Shown one piece after another: positions 37,411 through 45,846 of a DNA stretch of 64,000 nucleotides. A model generated the notes under the pieces. That model searched no databases and was not told where the DNA came from. It saw nothing but the letters and a program-made list of their open reading frames with translations. Origin of the DNA: Trichormus variabilis 0441 (GTDB lineage Bacteria; Cyanobacteriota; Cyanobacteriia; Cyanobacteriales; Nostocaceae); the NCBI RefSeq assembly GCF_009856605.1, contig NZ_CP047242.1, forward strand, positions 6,204,501 to 6,268,500, in the 5' to 3' direction. The number at the start of each line of letters is the position of its first letter. Positions within the stretch are counted from its first letter, which is position 1. The translations under genes were made by a program, and so were the position numbers.

Positions 37411-38702
37411 GAGCGACTGTACCCAACCAAAATTATTTTAGCGATCGCACACCAATCAAAGGCATAATTTTAGCTGTTGATGATAATCCCAACAATTTAC
37501 AAGTTTTATCGAGTTTTTTAGATAACTCTAGTTTTGAAGTTTGGGCGGCGCGCAGTGGTGAAAAAGCCTTACAAAGGTTAGAAAATGATTTATTACCCGA
37601 TTTGATTTTACTAGATGTCATGATGCCGGGTATGGACGGTTTTGAAACTTGTCAACGTCTTAAAAGTGACCAGCGTTTTTGTGATATTCCCGTGGTATTC
37701 ATGACTGCACTGTCAGAAACTGAGGATAAAGTCAAAGGATTTCAACTAGGAGCAGTAGATTATATTACCAAACCTTTTCAACATGAAGAAGTGTTGGTGA
37801 GAATAGAACACCAGCTAAAATTGCGCCATTTAACAGCAAGTTTAATCGCCAAAAATGCTGAACTGCAAAAAACTCAAACTCAACTAATTCAAACCGAGAA
37901 AATTGCTAGTTTAGGTCAAATGGCAGCCGGGATTGCCCATGAAGTTAATAACCCCATTAACTTTATTGCGGGTAACTTAACCTTTGTGCAAAAGTATGTA
38001 CAAGAAGTAGTTGACTTACTTTATCTGTATCAACAGCATTTTCCCAATCTACCTGCTGAAATTGAAAATGCAATTAATCGAACTGATTTAACCTATTTAT
38101 TAGATGATTTATCTAATGTGATCAAATCTATGCGCGTAGGTACAGATCGCGTTCAAGAAATTGTCTCCTCATTAAACAAATTTTCTCGACACAGAGAAAC
38201 AGGTAAGAAACTAGCTAACCTCCACGAAGCAATAGAAAATACACTACTAATTCTCGGACATCGACTAAAAGCCAATTCTGAACGTCCTGCCATTGAAATT
38301 GTCAAAAAATATGGTAATTTACCCTTGATTGAATGCTATCCCGGTGAAATTAGCCAGGTATTTATGAATTTAATCGCCAATGCCATTGATGCTATTGAAG
38401 AAACACAAAAAAATCAAAACTACTGTGAAATTGCTGAAAATCCTGGGGTCATCCACATCACAACTGAGCTAATTGGTGAGCAAGTTATTTGCAAAATTGC
38501 TGACAATGGTGCAGGAATTAGTGAAGAAATCCAAAGTCAAATATTTAATGCTTTCTACACAACTAAACCCATCGGTAAAGGAACTGGTTTAGGTCTATCG
38601 ATAGCTTACCAAATTGTTACCGTTAATCATCACGGCAAAATATCATGTCATTCCCAACCAGGAGCAGGTCTAGAGTTTATAATTGAATTACCCATAAATT
38701 AA
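37407..38702 (+). CDS. Response regulator-histidine kinase (REC-HisKA-HATPase)
   Basis: This 431-residue protein starts with a receiver (D70 in L-L-D-V-M-M-P-G-M-D-G), then a coiled linker (145-165). A HisKA-like helix follows with H178 in the A-H-E-V-N-N-P motif and an HATPase domain with N and G boxes (N-L-I-A-N-A-I-D-A-I; G-T-G-L-G-L-S-I). This architecture is common in cyanobacterial phosphorelays where the receiver of one protein gates its own kinase. Being coupled to the membrane hybrid kinase by a 4-nt overlap, it should be phosphorylated by it or by its receiver. There is no DNA-binding output in the window. Confidence 0.92.
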   Translation: MRATVPNQNYFSDRTPIKGIILAVDDNPNNLQVLSSFLDNSSFEVWAARSGEKALQRLENDLLPDLILLDVMMPGMDGFETCQRLKSDQRFCDIPVVFMTALSETEDKVKGFQLGAVDYITKPFQHEEVLVRIEHQLKLRHLTASLIAKNAELQKTQTQLIQTEKIASLGQMAAGIAHEVNNPINFIAGNLTFVQKYVQEVVDLLYLYQQHFPNLPAEIENAINRTDLTYLLDDLSNVIKSMRVGTDRVQEIVSSLNKFSRHRETGKKLANLHEAIENTLLILGHRLKANSERPAIEIVKKYGNLPLIECYPGEISQVFMNLIANAIDAIEETQKNQNYCEIAENPGVIHITTELIGEQVICKIADNGAGISEEIQSQIFNAFYTTKPIGKGTGLGLSIAYQIVTVNHHGKISCHSQPGAGLEFIIELPIN

Positions 38703-38787
38703 TATATCTGCTATAAATAAAAGTTTTAGTGAGAACTTTAGTTATAACAATAGGACTAAAGTCCTTACTACGATTTTTCTCTATAAA

Positions 38788-39042
38788 GTTTGGGAAGTAT
38801 CCCTACCCTACATAGAACATCAGCATGATGAGGAAAATCTTTGGCAAAGTGATATTGCTTTTCTCAATGACCAAACCCTAGTATTAGGGGCAGGAAAAAC
38901 CCTGGCTTTGCTAAATATTCAAGATGGAGTCGTGAAAGCAGAGTACCAAACAGATGCAATTATACAGGCGATCGCAATAGATTCCACACATCAGCGAGTA
39001 ATCACTGCTACCCGTAATGGAATGTTCTGCTTTCATCTGTAG
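38788..39042 (+). pseudogene. C-terminal relic of a beta-propeller-like protein
   Basis: An open frame without a start codon reads V-W-E-V-S-L-P-Y-I-E ... I-A-F-L-N-D-Q-T-L-V-L-G-A-G-K-T-L-A-L-L, then A-I-A-I-D-S-T-H-Q-R-V-I-T-A-T-R-N-G. The strand-turn pattern and the W-x-V start look like WD40-type blades. Nothing upstream restores a start within the 85 bp after the kinase stop. I judge it a 3' remnant of a longer gene, perhaps from the same locus as the kinases. Confidence 0.5.
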
Positions 39043-39106
39043 CACTTCGTGAACAAACTTTATCTATCAGCAACACAAAGTTAAAACAGCATTATCCCTG
39101 TAGCCA

Positions 39107-39589
39107 ATGAAAAAACTTATTCAAATCTCAATTATTACAATTCTATCACTAGGTTTGACATATCATTTATTACGTATTGCTTTTCCTGTCAACTATATAG
39201 TTGACTGTACTCAAGCTAATAAAATCACCAAAATCTCCGATAATTTTATCAGTGCAATTGGCGATCCATCTGCAAAAGAAGCAGAAATTATCGCACAAAG
39301 GTATATCACAAAAGCCTTTTGTTTAAATGATTTAAAAGGTGATTCTAGCTTCAGCCCTAAACCATATTTCTTTAATGTCTCAAACTTAAGTTCTAAGTAT
39401 CAAATTATTGGTTATAGTGGTGCTGGCTTTCGTAGTCCAGGCAATTTACAAGTAAAATTTGATAATGGGACTCTCCTGAATTTTTGCTTTAGTATGATGG
39501 TAATTAACTGCAACCAAGCTCAAGAATGCAATTGTCCTCATGATTTTAACTGGGAACCCGAACCAAAGCGATCGCATCATGACAATTGA
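39107..39589 (+). CDS. Secreted or membrane-anchored hypothetical protein, 160 aa
   Basis: An N-terminal hydrophobic helix (residues 5-25, preceded by K-K) acts as signal or anchor. The exported part has six or more cysteines, with C-N-Q-A-Q-E-C-N-C-P-H near the end, suggesting disulfides or metal binding. No family recognised. It follows the beta-propeller relic by about 60 bp and precedes another secreted protein. Confidence 0.55.
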   Translation: MKKLIQISIITILSLGLTYHLLRIAFPVNYIVDCTQANKITKISDNFISAIGDPSAKEAEIIAQRYITKAFCLNDLKGDSSFSPKPYFFNVSNLSSKYQIIGYSGAGFRSPGNLQVKFDNGTLLNFCFSMMVINCNQAQECNCPHDFNWEPEPKRSHHDN

Positions 39590-39680
39590 GCTAGTTTTGA
39601 GCTATGGAATAAAATTATCAATTATTCATATAAAAGTAGGATATAACTATTAATTGTAAATTAGTTTCTATTTTATTATT

Positions 39681-40349
39681 ATGAAATCTCTGAAAGATAT
39701 TCTCAAAATATTAGTTACAGTTACGCTAATTAACTATATTCAATTACCTGTTGCTTGGGCAGATGTTTTATCTCCGGGAGAATCTCCAGTTAGTTACTGT
39801 TTTAAAATTGCCAATCTTGACAAATATCCTAATTATTTATTAATTGCACATATTAAGTCACAAAATCCCAACCTGCCAACATATAACAGAATTCTTCAGT
39901 CAGGTAAATGTTTGGGTTTAAATGGATATCGAGAATATAGTGATGTCTATGCTATCAAAAAATCTTTGCTTAAATTTCAAGATATTGTCAAGAGTGAAGA
40001 AGGTGAATCTATTAAAGATTTGAATAGCAAAAAAGCCCTGTTAATTCCAGCAAAGAATAGTATTAAATCTCTGAGATTGCTACCAGATAGATATGGTATA
40101 AAAGAAGTTGCTGATGTTTTAGAAATTGTCGCGATCGCACCCAAATCTCTCGATTTAAAATATAAGGAAGTTGTTTACACTTCTAAGCAAGGAAATTCAG
40201 AAACAAAAGCTTATCAAGTGCAAGATACACGACCATTACCTTCTTGGAGTAAGACACTGAATTGGTTCAACTTGATAATTCCCGGAATATCCCTAGTTGG
40301 TATCATGATGGCTTATAAAAAACTAAAATTTGACAAAAAACAAAACTAA
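39681..40349 (+). CDS. Signal-peptide protein with C-terminal membrane anchor, 222 aa
   Basis: The start K-S-L-K-D-I-L-K-I-L-V-T-V-T and cleavage-like A-W-A-D at about 27-30 make a signal peptide. A C-terminal hydrophobic helix (about 197-213) is followed by K-K-L-K-F-D-K-K, which would stay in the cytoplasm. The external part includes paired Cys near 43 and 77. It is lysine-rich and AT-rich. No family is recognised. It may act with the neighbouring 160-residue exported protein, but only proximity supports that. Confidence 0.55.
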   Translation: MKSLKDILKILVTVTLINYIQLPVAWADVLSPGESPVSYCFKIANLDKYPNYLLIAHIKSQNPNLPTYNRILQSGKCLGLNGYREYSDVYAIKKSLLKFQDIVKSEEGESIKDLNSKKALLIPAKNSIKSLRLLPDRYGIKEVADVLEIVAIAPKSLDLKYKEVVYTSKQGNSETKAYQVQDTRPLPSWSKTLNWFNLIIPGISLVGIMMAYKKLKFDKKQN

Positions 40350-40415
40350 TTATTAGAAAATGTCAATTTTTGCTAATATTATTCTATTAGACCTAAATCT
40401 TTACGAAATGATAAA

Positions 40416-40796
40416 CTATAAGTTTTGAGATGAAACTCTAATTGCCGGCTTGCCATCTAGCAAAGTTAGGGTCAGACAACACTTTCCGATTAAGTCAGAA
40501 TTCCAACAGTAGATTGGAACTCCTCCGTAACAGCAAGAAAACTCTTTAACCGTTTGTGGTAAGTCTTGAAAAGTAATATTTGTTTGAACTGAATTTACTG
40601 CCGAAAGAGCTTCCGCTAGTATAAATATTGAACCGATTTCACCTAATCTTCTGTTTTCTAGCGAAATAGTATTGCCAAATGCAAGTTGATCTAGTTCTAA
40701 TTGTGTAACCTGTAATCCTATAAGTTTCATCCCTTTCTGAACTTCGCTTGTTTCTAGACCTTTTTTTAATTGTGTTAAGTTAGATACAGTAGACAT
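40416..40796 (-). CDS. Hypothetical protein, 126 aa, Cys-rich C-terminal half
   Basis: No known domain seen. It has a helical start (S-N-L-T-Q-L-K-K-G-L-E) and a C-terminal strand-rich half with C-C-Y-G-G-V-P-I-Y-C-W and C-C-L-T-L-T-L-L-D-G-K-P-A-I-R-V. The cysteines C-C, C, C-C could be structural. ATG 40796 gives the whole frame. The composition is normal for the window. Confidence 0.5.
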   Translation of the reverse strand: MSTVSNLTQLKKGLETSEVQKGMKLIGLQVTQLELDQLAFGNTISLENRRLGEIGSIFILAEALSAVNSVQTNITFQDLPQTVKEFSCCYGGVPIYCWNSDLIGKCCLTLTLLDGKPAIRVSSQNL

Positions 40797-41213
40797 AGTT
40801 TTTAAAGCTGTAATAATAAAAAATTAGGTTTATCAAAGCGACAGGAAACTCCATCAAGCGCGTGGGTGGAGAGGAATAGTCGCCCCGTCGCTTCGGTAAT
40901 GGGTAATGGGTAATAGCTACTCTTACCAATTACCAATTACCAATTACCGAATTCCTCAGAAGCATAATTTTTCTCTTCGGTCTGAAGTCCCTGTTTATTA
41001 GTGCGAAAAGTAGCCATTTTGACAACTCATTGTCTTACTATCTTTGCTCCCCAACTTTATGTCTAGTGCTTTCTTTTTGCTAAGTTGACATCAATGAAAG
41101 CTACTAAGGATTTTACTAGGGCTTGAGCTTTCAAATTTTTTATTAGCAACATGATAGCTAAAGATTTAAGGAAGTCCTAAACCACTACTAACTTTAGATG
41201 GAGATGAATATGT
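40797..41213. other. Intergenic region with heptamer repeat
   Basis: 417 bp without a gene. It contains four or more CAATTAC/GTAATGG heptamer units (about 40907-40955), an STRR-type array, and otherwise AT-rich sequence. Confidence 0.5.
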
Positions 41214-42302
41214 TTAATAGCTCACCAATGAGATAGCTTTTGGCTTTAGATTTGTACTATTGTTGTGAGGCGAACGACCAAAGAATTTACTTAGGGCAGT
41301 TATTTCGTGCATTAATTCCTTAAATCCTTCCAATGTGAGTGATTGAGGCCCATCTGAAAGTGCTTTAGCTGGATTGGGGTGAACTTCAATCATCAAGGAA
41401 TCTGCACCAGCAGCTATAGATGCCATTGTCATAGTTGGCACAAATTCGGATTTACCGGTGGCATGACTAGGATCAATCATAATAGGTAAGTGTGTCAGGG
41501 TTCGCAAAACTGGAATTGCAGATATATCCAGCGTATTTCTTGTAAACTGTCGGTCAAAAGTGCGAATTCCTCGCTCACATAGTATGACGTTTGGATTACC
41601 TCCGGCTAAAATATACTCTGCTGACATCAACCAATCTTCGATAGTGGCTGACAGTCCCCGCTTCAGTAGCACTGGCTTAGTAGTAGCTCCTATTTTTTTG
41701 AGAAGTGAAAAATTCTGCATATTTCGGGCCCCAATTTGCAACACATCTGCTACTTCGATGAGCTTATCTAAGTCATCTGCGTCCATGATTTCTGTAATGA
41801 TTCCTAAACCTGTAGCTTCTTTAGCTTTTGCTAACAAAGCTAGAGCGCTCTCACCATGACCTTGGAAAGCATAAGGTGATGTACGGGGTTTATATGCGCC
41901 ACCACGTAAAAATTGTGCGCCGTATTCTTTCACCGCTTGGGCTGTCTCGACGATCATTTCTTCGTTTTCTACCGAACAAGGGCCGGCAACTACAACTACA
42001 GGATGGTTTTGCCCAAAAGTTATAGGCCCATTAGGTGTTGGTACTACAACCTCACTATGTTCTCCGTAACGAAATTCTAAAGAAGCTCTTTTGAAAGGCT
42101 TTTTAATCCTAATCACTTGTTCTATAAAAGGGTTCAAATTTTGAATTTGGCGTGGATCAAGTTCTGAGGTATCTCCCACCAAACCGATTACTACTTTGTG
42201 ATGACCTACACAGATTTCTGGTGTAAGTTCATGGCGACGAATTTCTTCATTTACTTGTTCTATTTCCGCAGATGGAGTGAAGGGTTTCATTACAATAATC
42301 AC
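41214..42302 (-). CDS. 3-deoxy-7-phosphoheptulonate synthase (DAHP synthase, AroF type)
   Basis: This 362-residue DAHP synthase joins phosphoenolpyruvate and erythrose-4-phosphate in the first shikimate step. It belongs to the type with an N-terminal ferredoxin-like extension (I-I-V-M-K, V-V-I-G-L-V-G-D-T). Its barrel shows G-P-C-S-V-E-N-E-E-M, L-R-G-G-A-Y-K-P-R-T-S-P-Y, and I-D-P-S-H-A-T-G-K-S. The start is GTG at 42302, backed by an AAGGAG site 11 bp upstream and by the family N-terminus. It shares strand with the PKS/NRPS locus; such copies often feed aromatic precursors, but it could be the housekeeping enzyme. Confidence 0.93.
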   Translation of the reverse strand: MIIVMKPFTPSAEIEQVNEEIRRHELTPEICVGHHKVVIGLVGDTSELDPRQIQNLNPFIEQVIRIKKPFKRASLEFRYGEHSEVVVPTPNGPITFGQNHPVVVVAGPCSVENEEMIVETAQAVKEYGAQFLRGGAYKPRTSPYAFQGHGESALALLAKAKEATGLGIITEIMDADDLDKLIEVADVLQIGARNMQNFSLLKKIGATTKPVLLKRGLSATIEDWLMSAEYILAGGNPNVILCERGIRTFDRQFTRNTLDISAIPVLRTLTHLPIMIDPSHATGKSEFVPTMTMASIAAGADSLMIEVHPNPAKALSDGPQSLTLEGFKELMHEITALSKFFGRSPHNNSTNLKPKAISLVSY

Positions 42303-42441
42303 TAGTTTTTCTACTCCTTAAATAGTGCAAAGATTGATAATTTTTAGCGAAAAGCTTGATTCGGGTTCGCTGATTTATTGTTAAATATTAATCAGTTAAA
42401 TATTGTGGATTTATGCAAATAGAGAAAAATTATTTTTAGCT

Positions 42442-42568
42442 TATACCAACTCTATATGAAGTTGTGTCCAATAAATGATGTAGAGACGTTGCATGCAACG
42501 TCTCTACCGTACAGAATAAAGTGCATCTATGGCTACGCCAGACAAGCTACATCAAGAAACGGTATTAG
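42442..42568 (-). repeat. MITE-like element, family A copy 4 (reverse orientation)
   Basis: The perfect palindrome GTAGAGACGTTGC...GCAACGTCTCTAC (about 42479-42506) is flanked by the family ends in reverse (accaactctatatgaagttg left; aagaaacggtatta right). This copy carries about 25 extra bases between the hairpin and the right end. The 42569-42811 remainder shows no gene I can support. Confidence 0.7.
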
Positions 42569-42811
42569 GTTCTAAGTCTGGTGTACGCAAAAGCTCCAAA
42601 GAAGGGAAGGATTTCCATCCTTGATGCAAACATCTCTTGGCCCATTGCTGTACAGCAACGCCTTTATTTGTTGCTGTGCCAAATTAATGTTATTGGGGGT
42701 GTAAAGCTTGCACTCTCTAGCCTTAAGCTGAGAAGTAGCACAATTCCCTCCCCTCATGGTCATAAAGATTGCCATAAGGGAAAAGGAATTAGATAGTCGA
42801 ACCTTGACCTT

Positions 42812-43765
42812 TTACGTTTTTAAGGTTTTGAGATGTTCGCTATACCATTTCAAGGTGTGCCGTATAGCTTCACGTAAAGGGGTAGCATGATTGCCAAATG
42901 CTTGGACGTATTTATCATGATTGACAACAAATGGCTCATCAAACTCATACATCATCTCGACGGTTTCACGAGCTTCTGGGATAAAAATCCCGCCTAATCG
43001 CATCATGAATTTACCCATTTTACTGATTTTTGGTGGGTATCCAGCTTCCTCAAAAGCTATGGTGATAAATTGTCGAGTAGTGATAGTCTCAGCATTAGGT
43101 ACGTGCCAAATTTGACCCAACGCTTTATCTTCTTCCCCTAAGACCACCAAGGCCTTGCCAAAGTCATCGATAAAGGTATACGTATGAGGGAGGTCAATTT
43201 CACCGATCGCCGATGCAGGTTTTCCAGTCAGTACAGAAGGAAAAATGCGATCGCCCATGACAGAATCAAGCACTAGTGGCCCATAGAAGTCGGATGCTCT
43301 ACCAATAGCAACTCGTACAATACCTCTACGGTGTGCATCCAAAAGCGCCTCTGTCATTTGTCCACGGACACGCCCTTTGCGGGTAGTTGCAGCATTGGGC
43401 ATATCTTCCCGCAACACACCATTGACAGGGCCATACATATAAAGATTATCTCCCACAACTAGCTTTGCGCCATTGGCAGCTACCCCTTCAACAATGCTAG
43501 CTTGCAAGGAGGGAAACAACTCTGGCCATTGGGTGTAGGCTGGTTGCGCACATTGGTAAACTACTGTCGCTCCAGTAGTAACTGCTCGTGTATTTTCGGA
43601 ATTATAAGCATCGCTGGCGATGATTTCCACACTAGAGGGTATGTCTGCTTTGCCACTGCGGTTAATCATCCGCACCCTTTTGTTCCGAGCTAGCAGTTCA
43701 CGCATGACAGCCTGTGCTAGGGGGCCAGTACCAAAAATTACATGGAGTTCTTGTGTTGTGTTCAT
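42812..43765 (-). CDS. NAD-dependent epimerase/dehydratase family protein
   Basis: This 317-residue extended-SDR protein has an atypical glycine motif (F-G-T-G-P-L-A-Q-A), the Y-M-Y-G-P-V motif with the catalytic Tyr replaced by a nearby Tyr pair, and A-I-G-R-A-S-D-F-Y-G-P. It resembles the nucleoside-sugar epimerase/NmrA-like proteins; the altered Y-x-x-x-K makes it uncertain that it is an active epimerase. It lies downstream of the NRPS/PKS genes on the same strand, so a tailoring role is possible, though the strand bias alone does not prove it. Confidence 0.75.
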   Translation of the reverse strand: MNTTQELHVIFGTGPLAQAVMRELLARNKRVRMINRSGKADIPSSVEIIASDAYNSENTRAVTTGATVVYQCAQPAYTQWPELFPSLQASIVEGVAANGAKLVVGDNLYMYGPVNGVLREDMPNAATTRKGRVRGQMTEALLDAHRRGIVRVAIGRASDFYGPLVLDSVMGDRIFPSVLTGKPASAIGEIDLPHTYTFIDDFGKALVVLGEEDKALGQIWHVPNAETITTRQFITIAFEEAGYPPKISKMGKFMMRLGGIFIPEARETVEMMYEFDEPFVVNHDKYVQAFGNHATPLREAIRHTLKWYSEHLKTLKT

Positions 43766-43826
43766 AGGATGGTTGTGATGTCAAAAAATTATTTTTTTGG
43801 AGAAAAATGTCAGATTTTATTTAAAC

Positions 43827-44546
43827 TTAGACATTTTTGTGTCTTAATAAGGTCACCCCGGCGGCTAAAAACCAGAGTTGGAGCATAGTTACTGACACAC
43901 TAATAAATGCCCCCAAATCCACCCCAAATAGTTCTATTAATTGAGTTGCCAGAAACAGAGCAGCGACAATCCCAAATATTCCTAACCAACGTGGTAGTAT
44001 TCTTGAACGTAATAAGTAAATTGAGATAATTAATAACCACAATACGGTAAATAGGCTAACACCTAATACTTCACCGACTGAGCCAGCGTAGTCATTGAGG
44101 GTTTTATAGACAACAGCGATCGCCTCACGAGTTTGTGCAGAGATTGTAGGATCAGCATAAACTTGCGCTAAGGCTGGCATTGGTACTAACCAGCGAATAA
44201 TGCCCAGACAACGAGTGACAGTAGATGCAATGCCAAAACCAGTTGCCACTTGGAGCCATACAGGGTTGGTTTCCCCATTACTAATGACACGAGCAGTTAA
44301 TAAAGCTACTACCCAAAAAAGTATTGAATAAAGAAGATAGATCAGATAACCAATTCTGACTGGTTCAGCTTTTTCAATTAATAGTGGCAACATGATACTA
44401 GCCGGTTCACCAAGACTAGCTGGCCAATTAATTGCTGCACCAAGAATAAAAACCGGCACAAACAGCAACAGAGCTTCAACAATCAATACCAGACCAGCAG
44501 TTCGGTAAAGTGCTTTTATAGACATAAAGGAATTTATTTTTGACAT
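43827..44546 (-). CDS. DUF4386-family membrane protein
   Basis: This protein of about 239 residues has six to seven transmembrane segments: A-L-L-L-F-V-P-V-F-I-L-G-A, Y-L-I-Y-L-L-Y-S-I-L-F-W-V, and C-terminal W-L-G-I-F-G-I-V-A-A-L-F-L-A. The arrangement and the L-P-R-W-L-G motif are those of DUF4386 proteins, whose function is unknown. The frame can be opened further (TTG 44594 inside a repeat core), so I choose the ATG at 44546. It follows the PEP-CTERM gene with a 180 bp gap. Confidence 0.8.
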   Translation of the reverse strand: MSKINSFMSIKALYRTAGLVLIVEALLLFVPVFILGAAINWPASLGEPASIMLPLLIEKAEPVRIGYLIYLLYSILFWVVALLTARVISNGETNPVWLQVATGFGIASTVTRCLGIIRWLVPMPALAQVYADPTISAQTREAIAVVYKTLNDYAGSVGEVLGVSLFTVLWLLIISIYLLRSRILPRWLGIFGIVAALFLATQLIELFGVDLGAFISVSVTMLQLWFLAAGVTLLRHKNV

Positions 44547-44576
44547 GATTACATGAGATGAGGAACACATGATTAG

Positions 44577-44609
44577 GTGGTAGAGACGTTGCAATACAAT
44601 GTCTCTACT
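44577..44609. repeat. Family A repeat core only
   Basis: GTAGAGACGTTGCAATACAATGTCTCTAC, the palindromic core of MITE family A with mismatches and without the outer flanks. It is followed by a G/A-rich low-complexity stretch to 44690. Confidence 0.5.
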
Positions 44610-44722
44610 TGGGGAAAATGGGGATGAAGTTGATGACAGGAAGAGGCAGGGGGGAAGGGAGCAGGGAGCAGGGGGAGCAAGCCCTTTCCCCCTTGCTGAC
44701 TAAAACTAGTTATAGAGAATTG

Positions 44723-45703
44723 TCAGTTTTGTAGTTTCTTGCGCTGGGAAACCGCCACCAAAACTCCAAACAGAAATATTCCCCATGAAAAAGAAGCTTC
44801 TGGAACTGCTTTCAGTGCCACTGCGCGAATTTGCATCGGGTATGGCAGAAGTATCATATCGTATCCATTGCCGCTTGCAAAATTAATGTCCAGTTCTCCA
44901 AAGTTCTCGTTAACTATCTGCACTCCTCCACCAGCAGCATTAACATCCTTTAAAAAAGCTGTGGCTAAACCTGCTAACAATGGATCTAAGCCAGATACTT
45001 TTTTGGCTCTAATTGGGTCGGTAAAACTACTTTCAAAATCATCATCAAATGATGGTGTATCACCGTAATCAACAATTGAATAAAAATCAGAATATCCAAA
45101 GTCAATTATTTTCGTAGTACCACTATAAAGAGCTATTTCCACATCATCTGGATTAGCTTTATAAATTCTTTCTTCAAGGGGTGTAAGGGGATCAGCGTAC
45201 CAATCTTGACCGAAGACATCTGCACCTAAATTCCAAGTTGTGTTAAAAGCGCGATCGCTCTTTTGACCAAATACAAAGCCAATATCATTGAGTGGAATAC
45301 CATAATTTGTCAGGTATTGAGCAAAAGTAGGGAAGCTATTAATGCTAATCAAACTTGTCATTCTGGTAGCACCGCTAGCAGGTTCTTCCGGGCTTGCTTG
45401 GCGACCAGTCCCGTAATATGGGGCATTGTTAAAACCTGGGAAATCGCGGCGCGAATTTAAACCGATTTCCCTATGACCGTGATCTGGAGCCGAAGGATCT
45501 GGATTATAGAAAGGTACAAAACCTTGGTTTTCAGTCGGTGATCCATTTAACCCCAAAAAATTATTAGATGCTATTGGTCGTGATTTAATAAATTGCAGTT
45601 GATTGTAGTCAAAGCTTAAGTTTGCCGCTTGAGCTGGTGCAATTGCAGATAAGGTGACAGAGGTAGTAAGACCAATCAGTGTAGACAGTTGATAAGTACG
45701 CAT
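44723..45703 (-). CDS. PEP-CTERM sorting-domain protein
   Basis: This 326-residue exported protein has a signal peptide (ending at about A-P-A-Q-A-A-N), a Gly/Asn/Asp-rich body without recognised domains, and the C-terminal tail V-P-E-A-S, hydrophobic stretch, R-K-K of the PEP-CTERM class (here A in place of the usual P). It would be exosortase-processed and placed in the envelope or secreted. It lies between DUF4386 and the NRPS on the same strand, with a strong hairpin at 45792-45814 between it and the NRPS. Confidence 0.8.
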   Translation of the reverse strand: MRTYQLSTLIGLTTSVTLSAIAPAQAANLSFDYNQLQFIKSRPIASNNFLGLNGSPTENQGFVPFYNPDPSAPDHGHREIGLNSRRDFPGFNNAPYYGTGRQASPEEPASGATRMTSLISINSFPTFAQYLTNYGIPLNDIGFVFGQKSDRAFNTTWNLGADVFGQDWYADPLTPLEERIYKANPDDVEIALYSGTTKIIDFGYSDFYSIVDYGDTPSFDDDFESSFTDPIRAKKVSGLDPLLAGLATAFLKDVNAAGGGVQIVNENFGELDINFASGNGYDMILLPYPMQIRAVALKAVPEASFSWGIFLFGVLVAVSQRKKLQN

Positions 45704-45791
45704 ATTTAAGGTTTTAAGGAAGCTTTAGGAGATTTTCAGCATCATATTATCACTGGTATGATGTGTACTACACAAGGCTTGATTTTGTATA

Positions 45792-45814
45792 ACCTCAGAC
45801 TGGCGGTCTGAGGT
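45792..45814. terminator. Strong hairpin at the NRPS 3' side
   Basis: Nine-base perfect arms ACCTCAGAC / GTCTGAGGT with a five-base loop lie 33 bp after the NRPS stop. The T-rich run is on the plus-strand side (atattttt), so for minus-strand transcription it is a hairpin without a good U-tract. It may still stop or protect the NRPS transcript. Confidence 0.5.
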
Positions 45815-45846
45815 ATATTTTTGGCCTGTGCTAAGTGTGTAGTACG

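Noticed and set aside
42572..42796. Overlapping open frames of about 70 codons on both strands
   Set aside because: Both frames lie in spacer sequence beside the MITE copy and neither shows a fold or a ribosome-binding site; I found no way to choose between them.
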